From positions 6,758,001-6,822,000 of the forward strand of contig ML058337.1 in the NCBI GenBank assembly GCA_003013855.2: a stretch of 64,000 bases of DNA, given 5' to 3'. The stretch's first letter is position 1; every line of letters begins with the position of its first letter. Source of the stretch: Liriodendron chinense. Taxonomy: Eukaryota; Streptophyta; Magnoliopsida; Magnoliales; Magnoliaceae. The notes below the pieces were generated by a model that was given only the letters and a program-made list of their open reading frames with translations, was not told the origin of the DNA and made no database searches. Made by a program: the position numbers and the translations under genes. Of this stretch, positions 53,804 through 64,000 are shown piece after piece.

Positions 53804-54890
53804 CCAGGGCTGGAAATGACAAAGCACTGGGCTTGTTTACCGCTTAATTAGGGTATTCAAGGATTACGAGGACAGATAATCTCGTCGCGATGCATTATTA
53901 TGATGTGGCATGTTATAGAGAAGATAAGTCTCTCTCTCTCTCTCGATGTCGGTCGAATTCTGCCTGATTCTTCTTGATTTCGGTCATTTCCCGCTCTTTC
54001 AGATGGATTTTTGGGTTTGCAAATTTGGTTAAGTGTTGATCATTTTTTTTATTAAATCAGCGATTTGGGCCGTTTATCATCGACCGTTGGGAAATCTGAT
54101 CTGGGGAATGGATAGATATCGTCAATGCGTGCCTAGGAGGGTCAATATGATCGGGAGGCAAGTTAGATCGAAAGCGGGCCACACCACAGAAGATCTTAGG
54201 CCTCAACCAGTATCTGGGCGCACCTGGTAGGGAGTGGGTACATGTGGAGTTGGAAGTGGGCACATATGCCTTAGAGGTGGGCGCATGTGCCCCCTCCTTG
54301 GCGCATGTGCTAAAAAATCATATGGAGAGAGAGAGTACTCCTCCCAGACGCATGTGCTATAGCACATGCGCTTAGGCCATAGTGATGGGCGCATGTGCAC
54401 ATGACACTTAGCCATTTTTGCATATTTTTCGGCCAAAAGGGTGGCGCATGTCCCCCTGCACTTAGTATAATTTTTTCTATGTTTCAGACCATCGGGCAGT
54501 GGGTGCATGTCCCTCTTGGAAGTGGGAATTTCCCACTATTTAGATTTATTTCCAGACCTTTCCGCTGAGGAGTGGTGAGCGCATGTCCCTCTAGGAAGTG
54601 GGAAAAGTCCACTACTTAATTTATTTTGGGATTTCTCTCCCTCTCTCCCTCTGCATTTTGGTTCCGACGGGAGAAATCCCTTTCCGGCGAGGGATTCAAG
54701 CGAGGCAATCCTTTCCGATGAAGACATCCGGCAAGGGGTGACAGAGCGAGCGCATGTTACCTCTTGCCTCGCTCTAAGGTCATCAAGGAATGATGTTGAT
54801 AATGGTCATCAAGTGAGCTTATTATTTATAGTAGTTTAATCGGGTTCGGGTCCGATCCAACGGGTATTTTTTGGCGCATGTGTGTTAGAA
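53804..54890. repeat. Tandem 2.5-kb copy A, right part
   Basis: This continues copy A after the Athila element and matches 56480-57400, for example gatttgggcc.tttatcat at 54062 and 56731. It includes a minus-strand TATAAATA box (54830-54823) and many gcgcatgt words. A perfect 22-bp palindrome (cgcatgtgctatagcacatg plus cg) lies at 54349-54370. Confidence 0.85.
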
Positions 54891-57400
54891 CTAGAAAAAA
54901 AATCGCTGCTCGTCAATAGTCCTTTTTCCTATGTTTCTTTATTCTGGGGGAATTCTGAGTATAGAGACATTCATAGACAATCATAAGCAATCACAAAGTG
55001 TACACAAGAGAGAGATATCGCAAGGCGAATTTTATTCCAAAGATTCTGAGATCTTTTACATTCCAGGCTGTGATATTGGTCACGAGCCTTTAATTACATC
55101 AACGGTTGATCACCCTTGATTGGAAGGCAAAAGACTAATCCGCCGGGGATTATGGTCTTGAGTTCATGGTCGTATAGACCTTTGTTTTCTTGTTATGGAC
55201 TGAGCCACATTTCTTAGACAAGCTGGATGTCTATGTCCCATTTTCTTTCGGATTGTCCGGGTTGAGAGACTGTCAGAATTCGAGAGGTGCAACTCTGGGC
55301 CAGCGCCTGTTACTATGAACAGGTGACCACTGGAATACACGATCCTCGAATGTTGGTCAGCATAACCCAAGGCCCGCGCCCATATTTTTATGACGGGTGA
55401 CCTTAGGTGAGCACTCCACAACGTTCCCGAAAGAGATTTTTAATCGAGTGGTGCAACTCTGGGCCCGCACCCCTTACTGTGAACAGGTGACCGCTGGAAT
55501 ACGTGAACATCGAAATGTTGGTCAGCATAACCTAAAGCCCGCGCTTGTTACTGTGAACAGGTGACCTTAGGAAAGCAATCTGCAACTGCCTCATCAGCTC
55601 AACCGACGGACCCGTTGTCGATGGGTAGGGCATCGACTGTCTTTTTATAGTGGCAATCCATAGCAAGATGTTTCAAGCTTAGTTAGAACTCTTTTGTTTG
55701 TGGTTTCTCATGGTAACCATAACCCCTTAGGTTTAGCCTCGGACCTTTATCCGGGATGAATGGAGCTTTGTACAATAAAGTAAATGTGTTTCTTCTGGAG
55801 TCGAGCGACTTGTCTTCGAGAACACTCTTTCTTCTGAGTATTTTCCAATGATCTATTTAAGATCAAATAGGCTATGTTGAGCTAAGATCTTTTGAGGATT
55901 CAAAATTCAATAGGCTGGATCGGCTGTTTCCGATGCCCACAAATGGCTTAGTATCGGGTTCGACGGGTGCCTATTCATGCTAATTTCTGATGAATAATAG
56001 GGATCAGTGCCCCATAAATGTTTAACTCGACTGTTGGATAGCTTGAGCGCTTTAGCTTTGCCTCAGCGTCTTTGAGATCGCGATTGATTTCACTCGGCAT
56101 TAGTCAATTTTTGGGCCAACAGGGCACTTCCCAGGGCTGAAAATGACTAAGTAGTGGACCAGTTTGGGGTTTGATAAGGGAAATCGGTGAATATCATTGA
56201 TGACCGTCTTGGAACAGGGGTGGATTATGTCCACAAGGATCGCGGTGCGATCGCTTTTCGATTCGCTTGGCGATAGTCGATTTACGAGCCAACAGGGCAC
56301 TTCCCATGGCTGAAAAACGCCGAAGTAGTGGACCGGTTTGGGGTCTGATCAGGGAAATTGATGAATATCATTGATGATCGTCTTTGAACAGGGGTGGATT
56401 ATGTCCACGAGGATCGCGGTGGGATCGCGCTTCGATTCACTTGGCGATAGTTGATTTTCGAGCCAACAGGGCACTTCCCAAGGCTGAAAATGACTAAATA
56501 GCGGGCATGCCGACCGCTTGATTAGGGTATTCGAGGGTCCTAAGATTGGATAACCTCGTCGCAGTGCATGATTATGGTGTATCATGTCATGTAGAAGAAA
56601 AGCTTCCCTCTCGGGCTCGGTCTAATTCCGCCTGATTCTCCTCGGTTTCGGCTGTTTTCGGCTCTTTCGGAGAGATTTTTGGAGCCGCCAAATTGGCTAA
56701 GTGTTGGTCATTTTGGATCAAAATACTGATTTGGGCCATTTATCATTGACCGTTGGAGAATCTGATCCGGGGGATGGATAGATCTCATCGAGATGCATCT
56801 AGGAGAGGCGGTTTGATCGAAAACCGATTCCAATCGAATGTGAGCCATACAACGGAAGGTCCACCCCTCCAACCAGCGTCTAGGCGCATGGAGGGGATGG
56901 TACAGGCGCATGTGGGGCTTTCATAGCTGACAGGCGCATGTGGTGGGGAGTTGGGCGCATGTCCCATCTCCCTGGCGCATGTGCCCTTGTTTTCATGAAA
57001 AAAGGAGGAATGGGAGGCAATCCCGGCACATGTGGTGGTGCACATGCGCCTGGCCCCAAATAGTGGGCACATGTCCATTTTGGACTTGGTGGAATTTCAA
57101 GTTTTCCGGCGGAGAAAAGCCGGCACATGTGCTGGGAAAGCCGGCGCATGTTCCCAGCACTTAGAAAAATTTCAGGATTTCTCTCTGAACTTCGGATTCC
57201 GGCGAGGAAATCCCTTTCCGGCGAGGGAATCCACTCCGGCCAAGGCATTCGGCGAGGGTAATGGAGCGGGCGCATGTACCTCTTGCGTCGTCCTGAGGTC
57301 GGCAGGGGATGATTTCGTGCTGATGAATGAAATGACATCGCTATTTATAGGGAGGTAATCAGGTTCGGGTCTGGCCCGACGGGTATTTCCCGGTGCATGT
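54891..57400. repeat. Tandem 2.5-kb copy B
   Basis: This is the uninterrupted copy. Within it, two adjacent segments near 56090-56340 (cgagccaacagggcacttccc...) are themselves duplicated. The minus-strand TATA box lies at 57349-57342, about 2519 bases from that of copy A. Confidence 0.85.
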
Positions 57401-58286
57401 GCTGGGAAGTCGGCGCATGTGGCAAAAATATGTCAGGCGCATGTGGGGGAAAAAGCTGGGCGCATGTGCAGGGTCCGGGCGCATGTCCTTTTCCGACGCA
57501 TTTCCTGGCGCTTTCCGGAAAAGTATTCAAAGTGATTCCTTTCATACATAGGGTGTGGGCACATGTGGTGGAAAGCCAGGCACATGTCTTTGCCGGCACT
57601 TTTCCCACTACTTAGCTAAATTTTCAGGATTTAAGCACTTAGAAAATTTCAGGATTTCAGCTCCGACGAGAGACCTCCAAAGGACAACTACCTTTTTTAG
57701 ACATGCACTCACTGTCGCCAAGCCACTTCTAGGCTAGGATTGACCTCCTGAATGAATAGGGTGGGGTGTGGAAGTCCAGATGTTACAAATTTTGGTACTT
57801 CCTTACTAATTTGGAGCCTCCAGGTCGGCTCATCGTATAGGAACGTTGTTTCGGAGGACGCGGACATGGAAATACACATCGCAAGGACTTCAAACTTGTT
57901 ATATAAGGGTTTTGGGGCGCTCTGGATCATTTGTCAGTGGTGCGCATGTCCAGTTTCCGCTCCAAAATGGTAGCTATAGGCTTACGGACCCTTTTTGGTC
58001 AGCTTCGGGCAGGGATGGAACACATTTCGAGGTGCGCAGGTAAATATACGCATCGTATGACTTCAAAACTTGTAGGTTAAAGGTTTTAGGACGTTCTGGA
58101 CCATTTGACGTTAATCCGCATGTCCAGTTATGCTCTGAAATGCTATTTATGGATTTTGGTATCTACCGAGTGATTAGGATTGCACTGGCATTTTCTGGGC
58201 TTTCTCGATCTCAAAACTGATCCAAATCATTGTCAATTGGACCATGGGATGTTGTTTTACAAGGGGTGCAAATTTGAGCCCCAACA
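57401..58286 (-). repeat. U3 part of the Tat-3 LTR
   Basis: This lies between copy B and the LTR start. It contains gcgcatgt words up to about 57600, then sequence with phrases such as tttggggcgctctggatcattt at 57911 and a diverged copy at 58086. No gene. Confidence 0.5.
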
Positions 58287-58296
58287 AGTGCCCCCC
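58287..58296 (-). promoter_or_regulatory. Tat-3 polypurine tract
   Basis: On the minus strand ggggggcact is followed directly by TGTTGGGGCTC at the LTR end. This sets both the orientation of Tat-3 (minus) and the LTR boundary. Confidence 0.65.
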
Positions 58297-58356
58297 GATG
58301 TGCTGCGTTGGATGCTTACATCATCCAGTGCAGTGCACCGGTCCATTAGGCTCAAG

Positions 58357-58365
58357 TATAAATAG
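58357..58365 (+). promoter_or_regulatory. TATA box of the plus-strand PMD gene in Tat-3
   Basis: TATAAATAG lies only about 60 bases inside the polypurine tract and reads away from the LTR toward the gene at 59466. A first leader exon would end at the donor tcaag/gtatgg (58443). Confidence 0.65.
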
Positions 58366-58442
58366 TTGACTCACTGAGTCATTCCATCTTTTTTTCGGGT
58401 CAGAAAATCTGATTTCCTAAAGTGAGAGAACTCGTCCTCAAG

Positions 58443-59447
58443 GTATGGGCGCATGTGGTCCCCTTGTGGGCGCATGTGGCCTGCCATCCATTTTTTTCGG
58501 TGAAGAATCTTCCCTCCAGGCGCATGTCAAATTGCCCTGAAGAGGTGGGCACATGTCCCAGGCGCATGTTTCTCTGGGCATGCGCCCAGGGCATTGCCCA
58601 GGACTTGTGTTTTTCAGATTTTGGAGGTGGGCGCATGTGAGGATGCCACATGCGCCTGGAGCTTTAAATTGCAAACTTGTTCTCTTTCCCCCTTTGAGCT
58701 GGGCGCATGTCAGACTGCTCATGCGCCTGAGGCCTTAAGTGATGAAGTTACACTTATGAATTTTATGGATTGGGCGCATGTGAGGGGCCACATGTGCTTG
58801 GGGCTCCACCTTGGGCACATGTGAGCCCAACACTTGTGAAAATTTTCATTTTTGGCCCCTGCTTTGCACTCGGTGAAGAAATGGCATTTCCGACTCCGTT
58901 TCTCAGTCAAATTCAGTGTTGTTTGAGGCTAGACTGCTTAAAATTCAAGCATGATTGGAGCTTAGTACCTTGGGCCTGCAGTAGGCTACCTGCTTTGGCC
59001 CATCACAGCTTGCAACTTTCTATTTTTAAGCAGGTCCGGAGTATGTCTACCAGAGTGCACTCATAGCGTTCTGATTGCTTGTGAAGTTGCTGTGTGCGAA
59101 CAGTTGCGTATATATGATGCTGAAACCATTTTCTGACTCTGTCCAGTACCTGCTTATAAGCACCTGGACTTTTCAAGGCTGCTTTTAGGCTAAATGCACG
59201 AATGTATTGTGGGCTAAATCTGTGATTTTGTGTGTGCATCAATCACATGTATGCGTGCATCTATGATGGCAATTGCTTTGTTGTAAAATGCGTATGAGGA
59301 CTGATATGCTATGCTCTTGATTTGATTGCTTTCATGCTTTGTTGCTTGCTCTATGTGCTGTGCTTATGTTTGCGATACGATTTTGTTAGGCTATTTGCCC
59401 ATGTGTATCGAGTTGTTTTTTCATGTTGTTCTGTTTGCGCGTTGCAG
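58443..59447 (+). other. Inferred leader intron of the Tat-3 PMD gene
   Basis: It has a GT donor at 58443 and a pyrimidine-preceded AG acceptor at 59447 (cgcgttgcag), 18 bases before the ATG. An alternative acceptor is at 59457. The first 400 bases are rich in gcgcatgt words. The remainder is T-rich and intron-like, with no ORF. Confidence 0.5.
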
Positions 59448-59465
59448 TGAATTGCAGTAGCGACA

Positions 59466-62400
59466 ATGGGATCTTCTAGTGAAACCTCTGGGTCGCATGC
59501 TTCTGGTCCGACGCTAATGAAGCGCGGTCGAAAAAGAACGTCCGAAGGTCCTTCCAACCCTCCTCCTCCAAGACGTAACTCTCGCTTCTTTCTTGCAGTC
59601 GAACCAGAGATAAAGGATTTCTCGGAGCGTATCGGGCAGCTTCCTCATGAAGTGCTGGTGCGCATCTTTGTCAATAAAACGGCTCCCGAACCTCCAAAGC
59701 AGGGAACAGAACAAGAGTGGGTCTATTGGTATGCCCAACTTGCTAGTGTGGCGAGTGCCATCGAAGCAGGTCCTCAAGATATACTTGTCCAAAATGCAGA
59801 AGAAAATCTGACAGGTCAGAAAGGTAAGAAGAAAGGAGGGTGCGGAAAACAACCCATCAAAGCGCTCAGTCAAGCGGAGCGATTGACACGGCTCCTCGAC
59901 TTGAAATATGAACGGATGAAGATTGGATGGGAGAGCAACATGATCGTTGCTGAACATGGTATCTGTATCACGAATCCCTACGATAGCGAAGTCATCTTAC
60001 ACCAGAGGTCTCTTAGGACATGTAAACCTTTTCCGAGCATCGAGCCATCTGATGTTCATAGACCTAGCCAATTCTATGGAGTGGAGAGATGGTCTTCAGT
60101 TCCTGAGAGATTACTCACTGCCACTCTGGGAAGCAACGGGAAGCAACAGAAGGTTGGTGAGATTAAGAAGATGACTTTCCTTATGCCTACGTGTGATCCG
60201 CATGCACCTTATCCGACTAATTTCTTTGAGACGGTGTGTCAAAGGTTTCTTTCTATGAGCACATCCGCAATGTGGGAGACTTCGAGCTTCCGTACACGAG
60301 GGCATCTGAGTCGTCATGATAGCTACATACCATGGACGAAGGAGATTCTGATCCAGCACGAGGCTGTGCTGAGGGAGGTCGGGCTCTACTATGCCATTGA
60401 GGCGACTGCCGGCTTCTTTCCACGAGATCCGACAATTCTCAGGGGCTTCTTAAATTACCAGAGTTTCATTACCAATTCTTTCCATCTTCCTCAAGGAGAG
60501 ATGAGTATAACCCTCTGGGATCTTAAGGTGATGGCGGGCTTGCCCATACGCGGTGGGTATTAACTCGAATATATCCCCTCTGATGAAGAATTGTCTAGCT
60601 TCAGACGCGAAGGTGATCGGAAGGCTTATCATTCCAAGGCGTGTTTGGAGTTGTTCCATGAATTGTAACAGTTCGACTGCATTACAAAGATACACTATGA
60701 AGATTGGTAAGTCTACTTCATCCACGGCTTGGAGTAAGTCTTCACAGGACGCATCTTTCTTTCTTCTCATGATGTATGCTCTTTTCTTTTGTGCAGCTTC
60801 TTATGTGAAGTTCTCTCTCCTTTCTCTCTTTCAGGATCGACTACGAGAAATATAAAGTTGATTGTAAAAGAATAAGGGCCTTACGAGAACAGTTCCAACG
60901 TAAATTTCCTTGCCCGAACGTATTGTCTCCCACTTGCGAGCTAGCAGGCTTCCTCGCTTACTGGTTGTCCACGGTCACGCTTTCCAGCTCAAAGAGTGCT
61001 GATGGCGTCAAGGTTTCTTGCTTCGTCATGGCGGGTGCCTTTGCCAGTGGTCAACGTCTTGCTATAGCGCCACCTGTACTCTGCAGCATATATAGGGCGT
61101 ATGTTACCAGTATTCCGGACAAACCTGTTGATGGAATGGATGCGGCCTATTGCCCGTTGCATTATTTTTGCAGCTGGTTGGGCGTTTATCTCCCATGGGT
61201 ATATGGCATGAAGCCTCACACCTACTTCTTTCCGGACTGAGCGCCTCTTCTCAGATTCATGAAGGCTAAGATGGTGCTTAAGATGCCAGAAAGGGTGTCT
61301 TCGAGGATCTGTAGCGAGAATAAAGTTGACTTCTACCATTTTCCCGCTTCCATTGCTGATGAAGATCTCGAAGTCGTCGATGATGAGGATTCGGTTGACT
61401 CTTCTGACAGGGAATTCCTGATATCGATCCGGACCGCCTCTCTCTCGTTTCGTGAAGGCATGGAGTTCTGGCGCGAGCCTTATTATCCGAGCAGGTTCGC
61501 CAGACAGTTCGGCTACGATCAGGGTGTTCCGTCGACTCTTCCGAGCGTGACGAGGATAGAACGAGCATATGGCACGGGTCCTGTCCATTGGGAGTGGATG
61601 TGGGACCAGCTTTTGCTGACGCGAACTGGCACGAGGTTCGTGTTGCCTGGCGGTAGTCAACATCCCGCGACATCTTATGGTTGGATGAGATGGTGGGGGC
61701 ATCAGTACGCGCGCATCCGGGACGCCAAGCCTGTCGATTTCCCTCTCTATCTCTCTCCTCCGAGGTTGACTGACATTCCTGAGGACGGTCTTGGTTATCT
61801 TCGGGAGCAGCGTGAGGCTGTCGGAGTTCCCGGTACCAGCCATCTGACTTCCTTGAACGTGCCGATCACTCGTAGGAAAGAAGATGGAGCGTTAGACGGA
61901 TGGTATTGCTTCGGGGTCCCTATACAGAGGCGTCAGCAAGAGGTTGGATCTTCGCATCCTCCGGCAGAGACTGTTCCTCCGTTTGTGGAAGAGGGTGAGC
62001 CTACGGAAGGCATGGCAGGAGTTAGACCTTCTGATGATTTTGTTGACGATCTTCCACCGGGCCGCGCGAGAGACCAGTTGAGAGTCAAGATAAAACTCAC
62101 ACCAAGAGTTCGCCCGTCAGCACCTGAGAAAAACTTAAGGCAGGCAAAAATGTTAAATATTAAGAAATGGGGGAATTTGGACCCGTCGTTGCAGATTAAT
62201 CCCCCAGAGGTAGCCGCAGGTGCGACTGTTGTCGATAGTCGCAAAGAAGGTGAGCTTCGGTCTGGTGCTACAGAGGAGATTGCAGACGAAGAAGATAGGA
62301 TTGTCGATAATCGTGTCGGAGGTGAGTCCTAGCCTGCAGATGTTGAGCGGGATAATGTCAAAGGCGGTTCTGAAGCCGGTGATGGCCAGGGAGGGCATGC

Positions 62401-63919
62401 CTTAATGATTCGGGGTCGTAGCTTGAAGATGAACCTTTAGATTATTCTGGCGATGACTGGGGAGTGGATCGTGAAAATGATCACAGCAACGATGATTCCC
62501 TCGCGAACTATTATGATAACGATGCCAGAGTCGGGGGTAAAGGTGATCTTGACGATGTTGCCATAGCAGCGATCGAAGCATAACTCTACGATAACGTCAG
62601 GGTCAAGCCTTCTTCCAAGCCTTTAGTCTTCGTTTCTCAGGCTGTCGCGGCACCGACTATGGGGTTGTCGACTGATGTTCATCCTTGTTTGCCTGTTCGT
62701 GCTGATAACGCCAAAGAATCCGTTCATGAGCTTGAGATACGTGAGGGGAACGTCGATCCTTCTTCGGTCCTTCCATCAGGCTGTTCATTGCAAGTAGTCT
62801 GTCCTGTTGATTTGGAGGTCATGGATACGTCACATCCTGTTGCGGTCGAAGTTGAACTCGATATCCCGCAAGCATAAGGTAAGAAATGCGATTGTGGTTC
62901 TGTTTTGTACTTTTATTCTTTGATTCCTGCATAATCATACTAACCATATTTTGTTATTATTATCTTATTTCTATAGATCTTATTAAGCCGATACCTGCCT
63001 CTGCTACTTCCGTCGCATCGTCTTCGGTTGTGACTATTGAACTGTCGGGCAAAGCTTTGGAAACAATTGTTGATTCTGGGACATGCATTGCGAGGCCTTC
63101 GGAGCCTACTGTTGATCTTCCTGTCATTTCTGGTACGACTCCTTTGCACTTTACATTAGATTATGACTTGTAGTTTCTGCTTTTATTTTTATTAACGCGT
63201 CATTTGTTTGTCCTGCATTCTTTCTTGCAGTTGCCGTCGATTCTGACGTCGCCATTAATATGATGCCGAACATTCCTGCATTTGAACATTTAGATTGTGT
63301 TGGTCAGAGCGTGCTAAAGGGCCTGCTGTCTAGCCTCGCAAAGGCGTTGGCCGATCCACAAGAATGGCATATGCTGGGCGCTGGCATGAAAGCGCTGGAA
63401 GCTTGTGTCGGAGTAGTTGGGTCTGATGCGCTCGTGGTTGTCGATCACATCTCTGCGTTTGAAAGCTCCCTAACAAACGTAGCGGCTGCTGAGCGCATCG
63501 AGCCCGATCCTACTGTCAAGGAGAAGCGGAGGATTGCGGAGTCTTTGGGACCTGCAGTGGAACGCCACGGGCATTCGACGACGAACGCACGAGAATCCAT
63601 ACAAAATAATAAGATACAGTATGAGGGGTGCCTGGGTTGTCTAGCTGAAATCGATGCCAAGATTGAGCGTTTGTAGGCGGAGAAGATCGCCGTGAGCTTC
63701 GAAGCTGCTCGTCTTGAGTTAGTAGTTGCTCAGGGCCAGATAGCGGTCACGCGACTTGAAAGCGAGGGTGAAGCAGCGCACAAGCAATTGGAAGATTTGA
63801 TTGCTGAACTTCAACATGTTCCTGATCCTGCGAAGGTGTTATCTGCAGCAAAGTCAGTGATGGAAACTGCTAGGGTGGCCGTGATCAGGCTGATATCGGG
63901 ATGTTTGGAGAAGCTTTGA
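59466..63919 (+). pseudogene. Tat-3 plus-strand plant-mobile-domain gene with coiled-coil C terminus, decayed
   Basis: Exons 59466-60706, 60835-62878, 62977-63132 and 63231-63919 are joined by GT-AG introns; the first junction restores a Trp codon in the right phase. The PMD fold is visible as ILRGFLNYQSFITNSFHLP then WDLKVMAGLPIRGG, and later EPYYPSRFARQFGYDQGVP. The middle is acidic and Ser-rich, and the last exon encodes an Ala/Glu-rich coiled coil (about 63600-63830). Faults are TAA at 60561 and 60666, TGA at 61238, TAG at 62330, a frame change near 62430, TAA near 62581 and 62875, and TAG at 63674. Most of the stops could come from C-to-T changes. The gene faces away from the Tat-3 LTR, so relative to that minus-strand element it is antisense, like the genes in Tat-1 and Tat-2. 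Confidence 0.75.
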
Positions 63920-64000
63920 TCTTTCACTCCCGATGCTCTCTTTCTTGACTTCAAATGTATAGAAATGATCATAGGATCTTACCTTTAGAAATTTTTGTAA
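63920..64000. other. Sequence after the PMD gene, to the window edge
   Basis: AT-rich probable 3' untranslated region of the PMD gene. If the Tat-3 model is right, convergent pol on the minus strand should begin beyond the edge. Confidence 0.4.

Larger units (their letters stand above)
41921..58286 (-). mobile_element. Long LTR of a minus-strand Tat-like element (Tat-3), split by an Athila element
   Basis: On the minus strand the LTR starts TGTTGGGGCTC at 58286, next to a polypurine tract (58287-58296). A TATAAATA box lies at 57349-57342. Removing the Athila insertion (43314-53803), the LTR contains two tandem copies of a 2.5-kb segment: copy A (41921-43313 plus 53804-54890) and copy B (54891-about 57400). 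Copy A holds a second TATA box (54830-54823). The left end of the LTR is not defined. The lineage is inferred from the mirrored layout with Tat-1, because pol would lie beyond the right edge. Confidence 0.55.
54230..58830. repeat. Dispersed array of GCGCATGT words
   Basis: Dozens of copies of ggcgcatgtg or its complement cacatgcgcc are spread through the Tat-3 LTR (54230-57600) and again in the leader of the adjacent plus-strand gene (58445-58830). They are separated by unrelated sequence and are not in tandem. Confidence 0.85.

Noticed and set aside
56880..57608. Several 60-150-codon frames in the Tat-3 LTR
   Set aside because: They are translations of the gcgcatgt words (Gly-Ala-Cys or Met-Arg-Pro patterns) without conserved domains.

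Overview
The window is nuclear DNA of a flowering plant with a large, repeat-rich genome. It shows Ty3/gypsy elements of the Tat and Athila lineages, plant-type introns, plant MITEs and Mutator-like elements, and fragments of plant genes. A dispersed repeat at 28.5-29.0 kb reminds me of repeats common in magnoliid trees, but that is memory and inference only. I see no complete ordinary host gene, tRNA, rRNA or CRISPR array. Almost everything is nested transposable elements.

Layout. (1) 1-16724: 3' part of an old plus-strand Tat element (Tat-1): broken pol (1-3395), two broken antisense genes (4498-7373 and 8059-9552), a long repeat-filled tail, a polypurine tract and the 3' LTR (15049-16724). 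It sits in an older Athila-type LTR remnant (16725-17953). (2) 18688-28995: a small Mutator-like element with a 9-bp target duplication, split by a young and apparently complete Tat element (Tat-2, 18750-28516). Tat-2 has 580-bp LTRs, an intact 1857-residue gag-pol (19399-24972) and an intact four-exon antisense gene (25324-27337) with its own promoter. (3) About 29155-40612: an 11.5-kb unit bounded by roughly 0.4-0.5-kb inverted repeats. It carries fragments of a receptor-like cytoplasmic kinase, sucrose synthase, splicing factor SF3a60 and serine hydroxymethyltransferase, and looks like a Pack-MULE. (4) 41921-58286: a long LTR of a minus-strand Tat-like element (Tat-3) containing a 2.5-kb tandem duplication. 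It is split by a young minus-strand Athila element (43314-53803). (5) 58287-64000: the start of Tat-3's internal region, with a polypurine tract and an oppositely oriented, decayed plant-mobile-domain gene (promoter 58357, coding 59466-63919).

Main theme. Three separate Tat-like elements carry promoter-driven, intron-containing genes on the strand opposite to pol, between pol and the 3' LTR. Their products are plant-mobile-domain, DUF7745-like or 'putative gypsy type transposon' (Transposase_28) proteins, two of them with coiled-coil C termini. The Tat-2 copy is intact across all four exons. Antisense ORFs are known in some Tat elements such as maize Grande; the intact spliced copy, its promoter with two G-boxes, and the recurrence with different domain families are what merit follow-up. 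Older copies decay mainly by changes that look like C-to-T at CG or CHG sites.
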